Below are positions 1 to 10,400 of a stretch of 48,755 nt of DNA, one piece after another. Location of the stretch: positions 1 through 48,755 of the forward strand of contig JAAAJB010000244.1 of the NCBI GenBank assembly GCA_016098155.1, given 5' to 3'. The position numbers and the translations under genes are program-made. Numbering within the stretch: the stretch's first letter is position 1; the number at the start of each line of letters is the position of its first letter. Origin of the DNA: Actinomortierella ambigua (lineage: Eukaryota > Mortierellomycota > Mortierellomycetes > Mortierellales > Mortierellaceae). The notes below the pieces were generated by a model that was given only the letters and a program-made list of their open reading frames with translations, was not told the origin of the DNA and did no database searches.

Positions 1-203
1 GGCCACAGGTCAGAAAGGTCCAAGGGTGGCGGCAGCTCCACCCTTTCGTCGTCATTGTCAGTGTCTTGGTCGGTGTCATCTCCGCTGGTACCGTGCCACG
101 CAATGTCGGGAGGTTTTGGCTCTTCAGACCCCGTTGGCGTCAGAAGGATGAGTGTGGATCGTCGAAAAATGTTTTCAAAAAAAGTGGAATATATTAGAAT
201 ATG
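1..203 (-). CDS. possible partial coding exon running off the left edge
   Basis: The minus strand is open without a stop from about 203 to the window edge. Its last 50 or so codons are acidic and rich in Asp, Glu and Pro (for example DDTDQDTDNDDERVELPPP), which looks more like a disordered protein region than random intergenic translation. There is no start codon, no recognised domain and no clear splice site, so this could be the interior of an exon whose remainder lies outside the window, or chance. I do not recognise the protein. Confidence 0.25.
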
Positions 204-1419
204 TCACCGACTCTTATCAAGATTTTTCTTTCCCTCAGTTTACACTCGATTTTCAGATTCGTCGTTTCGTGGTGTACCAGAATCAAACGTATTGGTGCGA
301 TGAATCTCCTTGGCAACGCAGAAAGTAGGCCTAACTCACCTTTCCAATCAACAGAGCATAAATTTAGTGGTTTACCCATGAAAACAAGTCGGATAAGGAT
401 GGCACTTTTGAGCCACTTGGTCTCGCTCTTCGGTACAGGCGTGTATCAATCACCGGCCTGACATACCCCATTGTTGACGCTACTGACATAGTAGTTGGAG
501 TTTATTGTAATCCTGACTTATCTACTGTCCTGACGTGTTGCCGCATACTACTAGACCCATATTTCGTCGTGTTTTGCACAACGAAATTTGGGCTGGTTTC
601 GAGTCTAGCATACTACATTACTACACTGTGATCGAGATTTCGAGCCCCACGTTTACGCTACACAGTTTGCAGAATGAATTGGCCTAACGTAGTTGTTTCC
701 TTACCATACATCGTTCTAATGGCGTATGGAAGTTTATTAGTTTGAGTATGATGCACAATCTATTTGATGCGAACAATGACGATGTAAGCTCAGAAGGCTG
801 GGGAACATATAACGTGAAAAATATAAGCATGCAATTGGTAACACGTTCTGGTCCATGGGCACGCATTCCAGCATGGTGTTAGCGCCTCACAAACCACCAA
901 TTCCCCCGCTGGTTGTGACAGAAACGCCAATTCAATCGAAAAAAGAGGGCTCGTGCCCAAGCTCGTGTAAAAGCCATGTCACCTTACCACAGGGGACCAA
1001 TATTTAAAGTAGGCTGACCGACTATTTTAAATAACCAATGCCATCTGTGTTGGTACACTTTGCGCTCTTCCATGTCGGATATTTCATGTCTTTCGAGGGA
1101 GGAAAGGGATTTAGTATCCCTCAAAAGTTTGATTCTGGATCGCACTACTTTGGGGCTCGATCAATTATGGAAAGGCGGACAGGCTAAGGTCGAAGCACAA
1201 CGTTGGTCATTGCGCGGAAAGGGCATGTGAGTCGACAATGACTAGAGCAGTAAGACTGTCACTACAGCCTGTACAGCCCAAGATAGCCACGGCATCTCAA
1301 GACGGTCCTCTTCTAACGAGCCCAAAATGCCACTCTATTTAACCAAATTCGAGATCCTTGCTTTTTATGTTGCTTTCCAACTACTCCGCCCGCCATCCCA
1401 GACTCCAACACAAAGCGCA
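204..1419. other. intergenic region upstream of the first secreted protein gene
   Basis: I see no convincing gene here. A hairpin-forming inverted repeat lies at 551-608 (listed separately). Close to the downstream gene, an AT-rich element, TCTATTTAA near 1332, sits about 85 bases before the chosen ATG at 1420 and could act as a TATA element. Confidence 0.5.
551..608. repeat. imperfect inverted repeat (hairpin)
   Basis: CTAGAC at 551-556 pairs with GTCTAG at 603-608. Inside it, CCCATATTTCGT at 556-567 pairs with ACGAAATTTGGG at 581-592 with one mismatch, leaving a loop of about 13 bases. This could be a small MITE-like remnant or a cruciform-forming sequence. No flanking target-site duplication is obvious. 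Confidence 0.45.
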
Positions 1420-1806
1420 ATGTATCCATCTGTTACTCGACTTCTTGCGATCACGGCAACCTTGCTTGTGGTCATGTTCTCGATGATTCACGTCGAGGCT
1501 GCCAACTCCTTTCATTTGGGTCCTGCCGATAGCGGCAAAACTATTACCGTCAAGGTTGGGGATCATGTTGAAGTTCGGCTGCCAGACGAAAAACATGGCG
1601 GCGTCCAGTGGGTCTACAGCGAAGTGGTGTCTTCCGACACGAATGTGCTGGTGCGGATCGACAGAGGGGGCTTCGGGCTGTTTTACGCCGAGGCTGCAGG
1701 TTCGTCCGACCTTACAGCCGATGAGCACTGCAAGCCCGAGCCGCCCAAAGTTTGCTTGCTGATGGTCAGACAATGGAAGGTACAGGTTAATGTCGAGGCG
1801 CATTAG
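1420..1806 (+). CDS. small secreted protein, possibly chagasin-like (I42) beta-sandwich
   Basis: A single-exon gene encoding 128 residues. I chose the ATG at 1420, not the one at 1327, because it begins a typical signal peptide: a short N-terminus with Arg7, a hydrophobic stretch at residues 8-25 and a likely cut after VEA27. The mature part has features of the chagasin/I42 cysteine-protease-inhibitor fold: an initial strand ITVKVGDHVEVRLP, a GGVQW stretch where the family has its first inhibitory loop, and a C-terminal RQWKVQVNV strand resembling the RPW-containing end of chagasins. The canonical NPTTGY loop is not present, so activity cannot be assumed. The next gene encodes a recognisable paralogue. 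Secretion is well supported; the fold is an inference. Confidence 0.6.
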   Translation: MYPSVTRLLAITATLLVVMFSMIHVEAANSFHLGPADSGKTITVKVGDHVEVRLPDEKHGGVQWVYSEVVSSDTNVLVRIDRGGFGLFYAEAAGSSDLTADEHCKPEPPKVCLLMVRQWKVQVNVEAH

Positions 1807-2644
1807 AACCTTCCGGCGTACGATATGGCTCCTTTAGCTATTTCGTTCTCGTATCCAATATTGCTAATCGTAGTTGCTATACTTTGAAGGAAAAGTAAAG
1901 AGTAGAAAGTTCAGATATTATAGCTTGACCCCGGTGAAAACCGTTGTCTAGTGATCAATGCTATGGAGCGTAATAGCGGTATGTGTAGGCAAGAGTGAGT
2001 GTCCCTATCATGGGCAAGTTTAAGTATATTTTTGTGATACGCATTTTGCTCGTGATGATCTGCACACCGCCTTTGCAATTCACTTGTGTGGCTCGCAGAC
2101 AAGGCGTGGAGGGTGAAGAGAGGAGGCGTGATGCGAATAGACAACAGAAAAAGTGTTGTGGTTTGTGAATGGGGTAGGGAGGGGGGTGGAGCGCTCAAAG
2201 CACAATATCCTGTTTCATCGAAAGTCGCTAGTGCGCTAGTGCACAAGAGACAAGTATCAGCCTATAGATGGGTGTCACGGAGAATCCGCTGACTCCATAA
2301 CTTGAGATGGATGCCGACGCTATGCCCATGAGACGACCGCTGTGGATAGGGTGGGCCTGGAGTGGCAATGAGTTTATGAATAGAGGAGGACTGCCCTTGC
2401 ATTCGTGCTCCTTCTCTGCGCTCCTACTGCATGTGGTGCCGCTCACTCTGGATTTATTAGTGTTCCTTTTTACGCAAGGAGTAGGTGAGCTGGAAAAAGG
2501 GGATAAAAATAAAGGAGAGTGCCGACCCAAGAACGTCAAACTGCTTCGAATCGATCAACCCTTAAATTCTAAAACATATGCCGTACACAACTCATTCTTT
2601 GTCTGCCCTTCTTTTTTCTTCAACTCGTCTACACCGCAATCGCC
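1807..2644. other. intergenic region between the two secreted paralogues
   Basis: I find no gene; reading frames here lack conserved features. A TATA-like ATAAAAATAAA near 2502-2512 and a pyrimidine-rich tract ending just before the ATG at 2645 look like the promoter and leader of the next gene. Confidence 0.5.
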
Positions 2645-3070
2645 ATGGTTTCACTTTCTGCCCAAGTTTTTGTCTTCGTGCTAACTGTGGGTGCCCTCAT
2701 TCTACCTTTTCCAACCTATGGTTTTGACTTCGACCTCAATACCGATTCAGCTGGCAAAACGGTACACGCATCCATTGGCCGCCGTATCAACATCATTCTC
2801 GAGCCGTTTGAGTCAAAAGGCGTGCGGTGGATATTTGATTCTGTTGTTACTTCTGACAACGGCGTCCTCGTTCGACAGGTCAATTCCAGCTCGAGTCCGC
2901 TTGACGAGAAAACAGCGAGCAGTACGTTTGAGGCTGCCAAAGAGGGGAGTTGCCTCATCACGGCAACTGGGCGCTGTGTGCCTATCGATCAAAGCAAGCC
3001 CTGTCCGGCCACGTTCCCTACATGGAGTGTTTTCGTCGTAGTGACACCCACCGAAGATGTATTTGCTTAA
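2645..3070 (+). CDS. small secreted protein, paralogue of the upstream gene
   Basis: A single-exon gene of 141 residues. Residues 1-26 form a signal peptide ending near FPTYG. The mature region follows the same plan as the neighbour at 1420: a D-(S/A)-GKT segment, a strand ending near IILEP, a KGVRWIFDSVVTSDNGVLVR segment matching GVQWVYSEVVSSDTNVLVR of the neighbour, a Cys pair in the C-terminal third (CLITATGRC and a later PCPA), and a final WSVFVVV strand. The pair therefore arose by tandem duplication and has diverged strongly. A chagasin-like (I42) beta-sandwich is plausible, but the inhibitory loops are not conserved. The start context (CGCCATGG) is good. Confidence 0.6.
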   Translation: MVSLSAQVFVFVLTVGALILPFPTYGFDFDLNTDSAGKTVHASIGRRINIILEPFESKGVRWIFDSVVTSDNGVLVRQVNSSSSPLDEKTASSTFEAAKEGSCLITATGRCVPIDQSKPCPATFPTWSVFVVVTPTEDVFA

Positions 3071-3832
3071 AGAATAGTAGTGCTTCCACTTGCCCATCAA
3101 CATTTCGCGGTGTAAACGTTTTTGTTATCTGTCTCTCTCTCTCTCTCTCTGTCTCTCTTTCTCTGATTTTCTTGTGTTCTTCCAGATGTTCTTCACGGTG
3201 CCTGCCCACACTCCATATTATTCTATTGCCCGTTGCTATTCGCGGAAAGCCTTTATACAAGAGGGGTATGTGTGTGTGAATGAGAGAGAGAGAGGGAGAG
3301 AGAGAGGAAGAGAAAGCGTGTCAAGTGCTCCGACTTGTCTTTGTGTAAGGACACAGTCTCGCCTCCTATGCTCAGATGAGGAGAGAGAAAGAGAGAGAAG
3401 GCGAAGACACAAAGGAAAAGTTCTGCTGTTCAGGTGCCCTGACGCTCTCTGTCTTTGCGATCCATCTCTCTTACCACCCGTCGAGTCTTTGACAACGAGG
3501 GCAGAGAGGGAGGTGGCTGACATTGCACGTTGCACGATCAGAAGCGCCCAGGAAGGTACACGCTCCTTAGTCCAGAAAAGCGGAAAAACGTTGTCGGGGT
3601 ATTTCAAACACACGTCTTGAGCCTTCGGCAGAATCAGAATCGGGCAGACATGCTCTTTGCCGATTGGAGGGGCAGTGACTTCGAGGGTACAAGCACGTCA
3701 ACAGAAAGTCAAGAATGTATCCCCCCTCCCTCCCCCACGATGACACGCTATAAAAAGGAGCTGTCAAAAATTTGACAATCTTTCCATCTCTTTCATTCAC
3801 TCACCTTTCACCCCCTCATTCTCATCGTCGCC
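3071..3832. other. intergenic region with CT and GA microsatellites
   Basis: Reading frames here are low-complexity translations of a CT repeat (about 3131-3165) and GA-rich tracts (about 3280-3315 and 3378-3400). The last 100 bases hold a TATA box and a pyrimidine-rich leader for the next gene. No gene is seen. Confidence 0.55.
3749..3756 (+). promoter_or_regulatory. TATA box of the BIM1-like gene
   Basis: TATAAAAA lies 77 bases before the ATG at 3833 and is followed by a CT-rich leader, an arrangement common in strongly expressed fungal genes. Confidence 0.6.
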
Positions 3833-4608
3833 ATGAAGTTCCTTGCTACCACCTCGCTGATGCTCCTTTGCAGCACTGCCGTCCTGGGTCACTTCACGGT
3901 AACCTACCCTGGCAGCCGTGGCTTTGACGAAGATAAGGAGCCCCAGGCTCCTTGCGGTTCATTCGATACCGTAACGAACCGCACTGAATTCCCATTGTGT
4001 ACGTGTGTTTTTGCTGTTCATTGGATCGTCATGCAGTATGCGACGATGGGGGTGTTGTTCTCACCCACCTTTCACTCAGTGCAAGGAATGTGTATGCCAT
4101 TATTGTTGCTGTTCTCCTGATTCCTCACGCACTCTCAACTCACTCACTCGCTTTCCACCAATTCTCATCCTTTTCATTTACAGCCAAGGGATTCATCGAG
4201 ATCGACAGCGGCCATGTCAAGGCCGATATCGCCATCAACCTGGTCCTGAACCAGAACCCAACCAGCGCCGACTTCACCGCCGCTGCCGCCACCCCTGCTG
4301 CCAAGGTCTCGATTGCCCAGCCCGATGCCAACTGCCTGCCTGTCGATCTGTCAGCCTTTGCCGGCGCCAAGGATGGCGTCAACGGTACGTTGCAGATCGT
4401 CTATAACGGTGGTGACTCGCCTCTGTATCAGTGCATTGATGTCACCCTCAAGTCCAACGCCGCCGCCTGGGATCCTTCCAAGTGCACCAATGCTGCCACG
4501 CCTACTACTGGCCCCACGCCTTCCCCCACGGGCTCGGCTGGCAGCAACAAGGTGACCGGCGCCATCGCTGTCCTCGTTGCCGTTACTGCTGGTTTCCTGG
4601 CTCTGTAG
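3833..4608 (+). CDS. BIM1/X325-like copper-site cell-surface protein with GPI-type tail
   Basis: Two exons, 3833-3998 and 4184-4608, joined at a GTACGT donor and a TTTACAG acceptor; 196 residues. After a 19-residue signal peptide the mature protein starts with His20 (HFTVTYPGSRGF). This is the arrangement of LPMO-fold X325/BIM1 proteins, in which the N-terminal His forms half of a copper-binding His brace. A second conserved His lies in the IDSGH segment just after the splice. Conserved features include the PC-G-F segment near residue 40 and Cys residues for disulfides (NCLPVD, YQCIDV). The C-terminus is a Thr/Pro/Ser linker followed by a hydrophobic tail, typical of GPI attachment. By family knowledge such proteins bind Cu(II) at the cell surface and, in Cryptococcus, help copper uptake; they are not known to cleave polysaccharides. 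Confidence 0.85.
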
Positions 4609-5265
4609 AAAGGCTAGGAAGAAAAGAAAAGGATCTAGAGATAGAAGGAGAAAGAGCCTCTCTGTACATAATTTTATTCAAAAAAAAATATCCACGTCCT
4701 ATTTGAAATCTTTCACCGGTGAAGCCCCGCGAAGGGAGGGGGGGAGGCAACATCCTACATACGAGTTGCACGTTGCTTTGATTCCACTGTCTCCACATTC
4801 TTGACCCTTTTACACAAAGGGTAGGTACTCCAACATTCCCTTTTGTTTACCCCTCCGGCCATTTTTGGGACGAAGAAGAAAGGGGGAGGGGTGGACATTT
4901 TTTTTTTTTTGGTTCTTGGCTTTACCAGGCAGTCATCTAAAACACAGCCCGCGCACTGACCTTCGACTCTCCAGAGAGGGATAAAAAGCAGTAAGCTACC
5001 AAGGGAACTCGGTGAGATCGTATTGGCCACGGGCCTCGGCCTGCTTGATTGGTGCACTTTTGACCAGTTTGCTTCTCTGTTGGTTTCCTAAGGGCTGTCG
5101 TCCATGTGCGCATGTTTGAAGAAATCTTGTACGTTGTATGGGAGGCGAAAAAGAAATCGAGGGTCATGCAATGGTACGCCAATCTGGTTCTTTGTCCCCT
5201 GACAAGTCATATCGACTGGGGGATGTCGATGAAGACAGTTTATTCGGGATGGGGAAAACATCTTA
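4609..5265. other. convergent intergenic region
   Basis: This stretch separates the 3' ends of the BIM1-like gene and the ZIP transporter. It holds a short T-run near 4900 and no convincing gene. Confidence 0.5.
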
Positions 5266-6755
5266 CTAGGCCCACTTGCCAATGAGGGCCATGACGCCTG
5301 CGCCAGCCCAAAGGGAGACAAACTGAACAATGCGCTTGCTCAGCGGCAGCTGACGGAACTCGGTGCTGGCGGACATTTCCATCGTCAGCAGTTGCACCAG
5401 GGCGGTGTAAATCAAAATGCCCGCCGACAGCGAGTCAAATACACCAGAAACAATAATGTTGGTTGTTGCTTCTTCTGCATACGTCTGATGGATGCCCAGA
5501 CCAATGGCCACCCCGGTGGGCGTGCTGATGGCAAACAGGAATGCCATTAGCCAGGGTTTGAACGATGATCGCTCATAGCCACAGGCGGCGATTCGACCAC
5601 CTAGAGCGATGCCTTCGAAAAACTGAGAGTTGTCCGCGGGTGAAAAGATTGTCCAGAGTGAAAGAGATTGGGGGTTTGGTGAGAAAGATGCGCATCGACA
5701 GCAGTAGGGGGTAGAGTCGGGGGACATAGTGTGCCGCCGACAACCATGACAATAATGAGATTATCGCATACCTGATGGAAAACAAGAGCAACCAAGAGAC
5801 TTGTAAACGCAGACCCTGTAGTAGTGCCAAGAGAGACGCCGATGATGATCGAATGCATTGCAATGCCCAACTCTAGGATATATGTGCTGATGACCTTTGC
5901 GTGGTGCTCCTGCGTCGAGCTGCCACCCAACGTATGTGAGCCTTCGGGGCCTCCTTGCGAAGCATTATGGTGATGGCGATGGTGGGTATGGTCACCATCC
6001 GCAGTCTCGACCTCCGCCAGCGACTTCTTATTCTGCAGCATAATCTGGCCACCATGCGAATGTGAATGGAAGGGCTGATCTAAGGCCTCTTGCATCGAGA
6101 CCAGGTTCGCCGTTCTGATATCCTCCAATGACGACGAGTCAGAGCCCAGATGGTGATGCTTTAGCTTGATCTCATTGTCATCGTATGAGGTTCTTGTACC
6201 ATTGCCATTGGGCTGCGACGACGACGACGATGATGACGATAGTTTTTGAGCGGCCTGGTAGAACCGCTGTGTTGCTGCAAACTCAATTAAGTGCATACAG
6301 AGCGCTGCCAGCATGGTCACTAGGCCTGGCCAGGCGCCATACCCTTCACCTTCATGGAATATGGGAGGCAGCGATTCGTTGGTGAGGCTTTCAAAGGCAG
6401 CTGGTAGCATGTGGATAAAGGCTGTGGCTAGAATGACGCCTGTGCCAAATGTTTTGCCGACTTGGATACATGATGAGATGCGTGCTGATACCCTCGGCGA
6501 AAAGGATGTGTACAGGAATAGGATGGGGAAGAGCACTGTGGAGTGGTTGCAAGAACGACCACACACGCACACACACACAAAAACACAATTAGCAACATGA
6601 ACAACTTTGATTTGAAGAGGGCGTGGGCAAACATTCTATCAATGAATGGGTTTCATTTTACCTCCGAGCGCACTAGCTGTCAAGTTAATAAAGAGTGCTG
6701 CTATGTGAAGTGGCAGATTGTACTCCGTGTCGATGTTTTCAACAGTACTATCCAT
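5266..6755 (-). CDS. ZIP-family zinc (iron) transporter
   Basis: Three exons (6755-6662, 6535-5772, 5622-5266) give 404 residues. The short first exon encodes the N-terminal tail and most of helix 1; splicing yields LTASALGVLFPILF, which restores the helix. Family features: helix 2 FGTGVILATAFIHMLP, a long variable cytosolic loop rich in His (HSHSHGG, HTHHRHHH) between helices 3 and 4, the metal-site motif MHSIIIG in helix 4 (His259), and VFHQ-FFEGIALGGR in helix 5, which is formed exactly across the second splice. The length suits fungal Zrt1/Zrt2-type transporters. It should move Zn2+ into the cytosol, probably at the plasma membrane; substrate choice cannot be read from sequence. Confidence 0.93.
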
Positions 6756-7401
6756 TATCGTGTATGTGGTAAGAGAATTGGATGAAGAATAGGGTATGGA
6801 AGGTGAAGAGAGAAAGAAAAAAAACACAAAAGACAAGAGCAGAGTGTGAGGCAGGAGGGAGGGGAGAGAGGGGAGGAAAGAGAGGCTGAGAGACTAGAGG
6901 GCAATGGCGGGATAATGTAGGCTAGCCGCGTAACTTCCAATGTAGGTGAATCTGGAGAGGAAAGAAGTTAAGAAGCAGTAATACTTGATTAAGATCCTAC
7001 AATGGGCTTGAGGGGATGTCTGTCTTGCTGGTAAAAAAAAAAAAAAAAAGGTGTTGATGCTTTGGCGCTCATTATAAGAGGTTGCTGTGAGGACCTCACC
7101 GGCCATAGATGACCCTGCGATTCTGCGATAATGAGGACCTTGTTGGTTGTAAGACGCGGAGAGGTGTTCCAGGCTGTTGAGGGGAGTCAGATTTCTACTT
7201 TGGCCCTTCCAGGGACTCGCACATCGACATTGCCCTCGAAATGGAAAGTCAGCACCGCTTGGACAGCTGTATCTAAAAGTGTACTCTTTTTTCTCAGAGC
7301 TGAGATTTGTATTTTTCCGGAAGATTATTTCGTATTAAGGCGGTGAAAAGCTACAAAGATGGGGGAGGCGGGAGGGGTTTGTATTGTTGTTACTGCTATT
7401 G
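6756..7401. other. intergenic region, promoter of ZIP gene and 3' flank of FUSC gene
   Basis: It contains a run of about 18 A near 7032-7050 and purine-rich stretches around 6795-6900. I see no supported gene. Confidence 0.5.
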
Positions 7402-10400
7402 CTATTGTTGCTCGTCAACTTGAGGTGCCTTTTTCGAGGTCGACGAGCGACGCTGAAGATGGTGATGGTGGCTCTGGCTGTCGTGAAGGTGATGGTCATG
7501 CGTGTGGCCAAGGCTGTGGTGTGATTTGGTGCCGTTGTTACTGCTGGCGCTCGTGCTATGCACGGTGGCCGTCTCTCCTTCCACCAACGTCTGAGCAACA
7601 ATCGTTTCGCGTAAAGGGATCATGTGGAGTGGCGGGATGGCTTCTGGCACAAGGCCCGACCCGAAGGGTATCGCCGATGGACCTGCATGTGTGACCGCCC
7701 CTGGTGTTCTAGACAGTGCAGGCGAGTGCCTAGCGGACTTTGAGAAAAGGGGCATGAAGGATGGATCCTCACTCTTCATAGGCTTCGTGGCTGAGGGCGA
7801 GGCAGAAGCAAAGGAGGGAGAGGGTGGTGCCGCTAGGGCTGTGTATGATGTCTGGCCATGTGGCGTGATCGGCGACATGGGCGTCTTACTCTCATGCACC
7901 ACGACCGTTGTCAATGGCGTCATCGCGCTCGGCGGGAGATTCTTGACAGGAACAGAGATACTGGCCCCACTGGTCGCCGCGACTGTAGGTGAGGGAAGCT
8001 CCACAACATGGTGCTCACTCGCTTCCTGAGCGGTCTTGATAGCCTCCTTCAGTCGTTGCCTTTGCCGCATGCCTCCAAGCATTCTTTCCTCCAACACTGC
8101 AGGCGACTGTGCAAAGGTAGCCGAGGGGTACTCGGGGTCGTCCATCTTGAGGGAAGCGAGTGTTGTAGTCACTTTCAGTTCAGGTTTGGATCGTGTGCCC
8201 GATTGGGACGGTGGAACCGGCCCTGTGGCAGCAGCGCCGTGGAGATTGCGTGAGCTCTCTTTCCTCAGCCTAGCATTCACAGGCCTGGGAGCAGATTCGT
8301 CTCCTGAGATGTTCATAAAGTTGGAGCTAGTGAGCAGTTGATCGCGCACTGCGCTTGGTGGCATGGCGTTGTGGCGCATCGGTGCCGATGACAGCGCAGG
8401 TCCGTGGTGGCCGTATTCGTCAAGAGGACTAACTTCAGAGCCAAGTACGGCTGCGATTGACGAATGATCCGTGGCAGGTAATTGGAGGTTGGTTGCCGCC
8501 ATAGTTGGACCTAGGCCAAGCTGATCGCTTGAAAGTTGATAGTTGAATCCTGCGGAGGTCGTCACCGCCGTGACACCTACAAGAGGCTTGATAAGAATGG
8601 CCAGCAACTCTAAGGAAGGTGAGACCGAGGCGGGATGAGACCAAGATGTAGAAAAGTAGGGGTCGTGTCAGCAGCTGCCTGATATTGTGGATGATCTCGC
8701 TGAAAAGAATCTCACATATGACACAGGTGCAACTTACCGAGCTCCTCAATGACTTCCTCTAACGCAGAAGAAAAGGCATAATAATAGATGTACGTATAAT
8801 GGTCTTCTCCTGTGGCTGCCTGATGTGCGACTATAGCCTCGCGAACGTTGTAGATGACTCGAAGTCGTGCCATTCTGGCGGATGGGAGGTAAGGTGGTAG
8901 CGGTGATTTTGACGCAAGTGAAGAGGAAAGTACACTAAAATAGAGGAGAAGTGCTCCGACCTATTTCAACGCATTTTTTTAAACAACAAAAGAAAGACGG
9001 GCGATGTCAGCTTTAAGACATCCACGACGAAAGAATTCGGCTTCCGAACTTCACCAAGACCAAGATTAAACCTACCATGTCGCGGCGATAGTAGTTCATA
9101 GGGCCTGTCACCAGCTCGCGCACCTCGGGCGACAAGAGCTGTGCTGCCATGCGCATCGAGACCAGGCGGTCAAGAATATTTTGGCAGCATTGGATGATTT
9201 TTTGGTACAGACTCACCGGGAACTTGCCCTTCAGGCGTGGCTCGGATTCCGAAAGCTCCAGCAACTGGAGAATCTTGATGAGCTTCGTCTGCAATTGATG
9301 CTCGACATGCTGAAATGCGAGGCGGTCAGGATCGATGTCGGCTACGTCAGCTTCCTCGAACATCTGAAATTCCTTGGAGTTCGTGCTCGATCCCTTGGTA
9401 GAAGTTGGCGCCGATCGGATGCCGCTTGCAGGTGTAGTAAACGCCACGCGGCGGTCACCAGAGTCGTATCCACCATCAATGCCACTGTCATTGCCTGCTT
9501 GATCTTCCATAGAGCGTTCCCGTGAGAATGTCTTTTGAATGTCCACATCACGCTCGCAACATGAATGAGCCCCCTGTTGAGCTGGATCCTCAAGTAGAAA
9601 CTTGTTGACAAGCTCGGCAAACAGGACACCCTGGCGTCCGATGAGCAGAGCAATCTCCTTCCTTAGTTCACGACGCGCCGTTATCGGCCAGAGGAGTGAG
9701 TTCATGATCACTGAAATGATAATGCCAATAATGACCGTGATGGCCCGCTGGTAGCACACTTCATAAACTGTGTCTGCGCTGTGCCCCTCATACATGATGA
9801 AGGTGATAGACGAGTACGAGAGGACCATGATGATGCCAAGCTTGGGGTGAGCAGTCTCAAGAATCAGGAATGTACTGGCAAAGACTATAAATACCATTTA
9901 AGTCAAAGATGGTGCATATTAGTACCCTATTCGTATAATCAGTTGTGTTGTAACATGTGGGGACAGTGGTAAGTATTAGTTGGCGCTTACCAACGACAAG
10001 CATCATAGCGCAGATGACATACGGATCCATTGGATGCGCAAGATATGTCAAGAGTGCCCAAAGTGTCCCGGCCAGAGTTCCGGCAATACGCATGGCGCAC
10101 ACACTGAATGTTGCGCCAACAGTTGGAGAGAGAACCGCCATGACAGTCATCATTGCCCATTGACCACGATCAGTCGCCAGGGCTCGATTGGACCAGTTGA
10201 GCCAGGCCCACAGTCCGATGAACGTCTGAGCCATGGCCATCTTGAGCCCAAACCTGAAATCCTGCGATTTGAAGAACTGAAGCGACTCCCAAGTCTTATA
10301 TCGCCACGTCTTTGGCTTCTGGACTTGTACAAAGATCTTGCGAGGCGCTTCCTGCCGTGGAAGCTGTTCCTGAACGTGTTGCTTCTGAGCTTTGCGCAAC

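Noticed and set aside
3090..3620. 176-codon plus-strand frame
   Set aside because: It runs through CT and GA microsatellites and consists mainly of Leu/Ser and Arg/Glu repeats.
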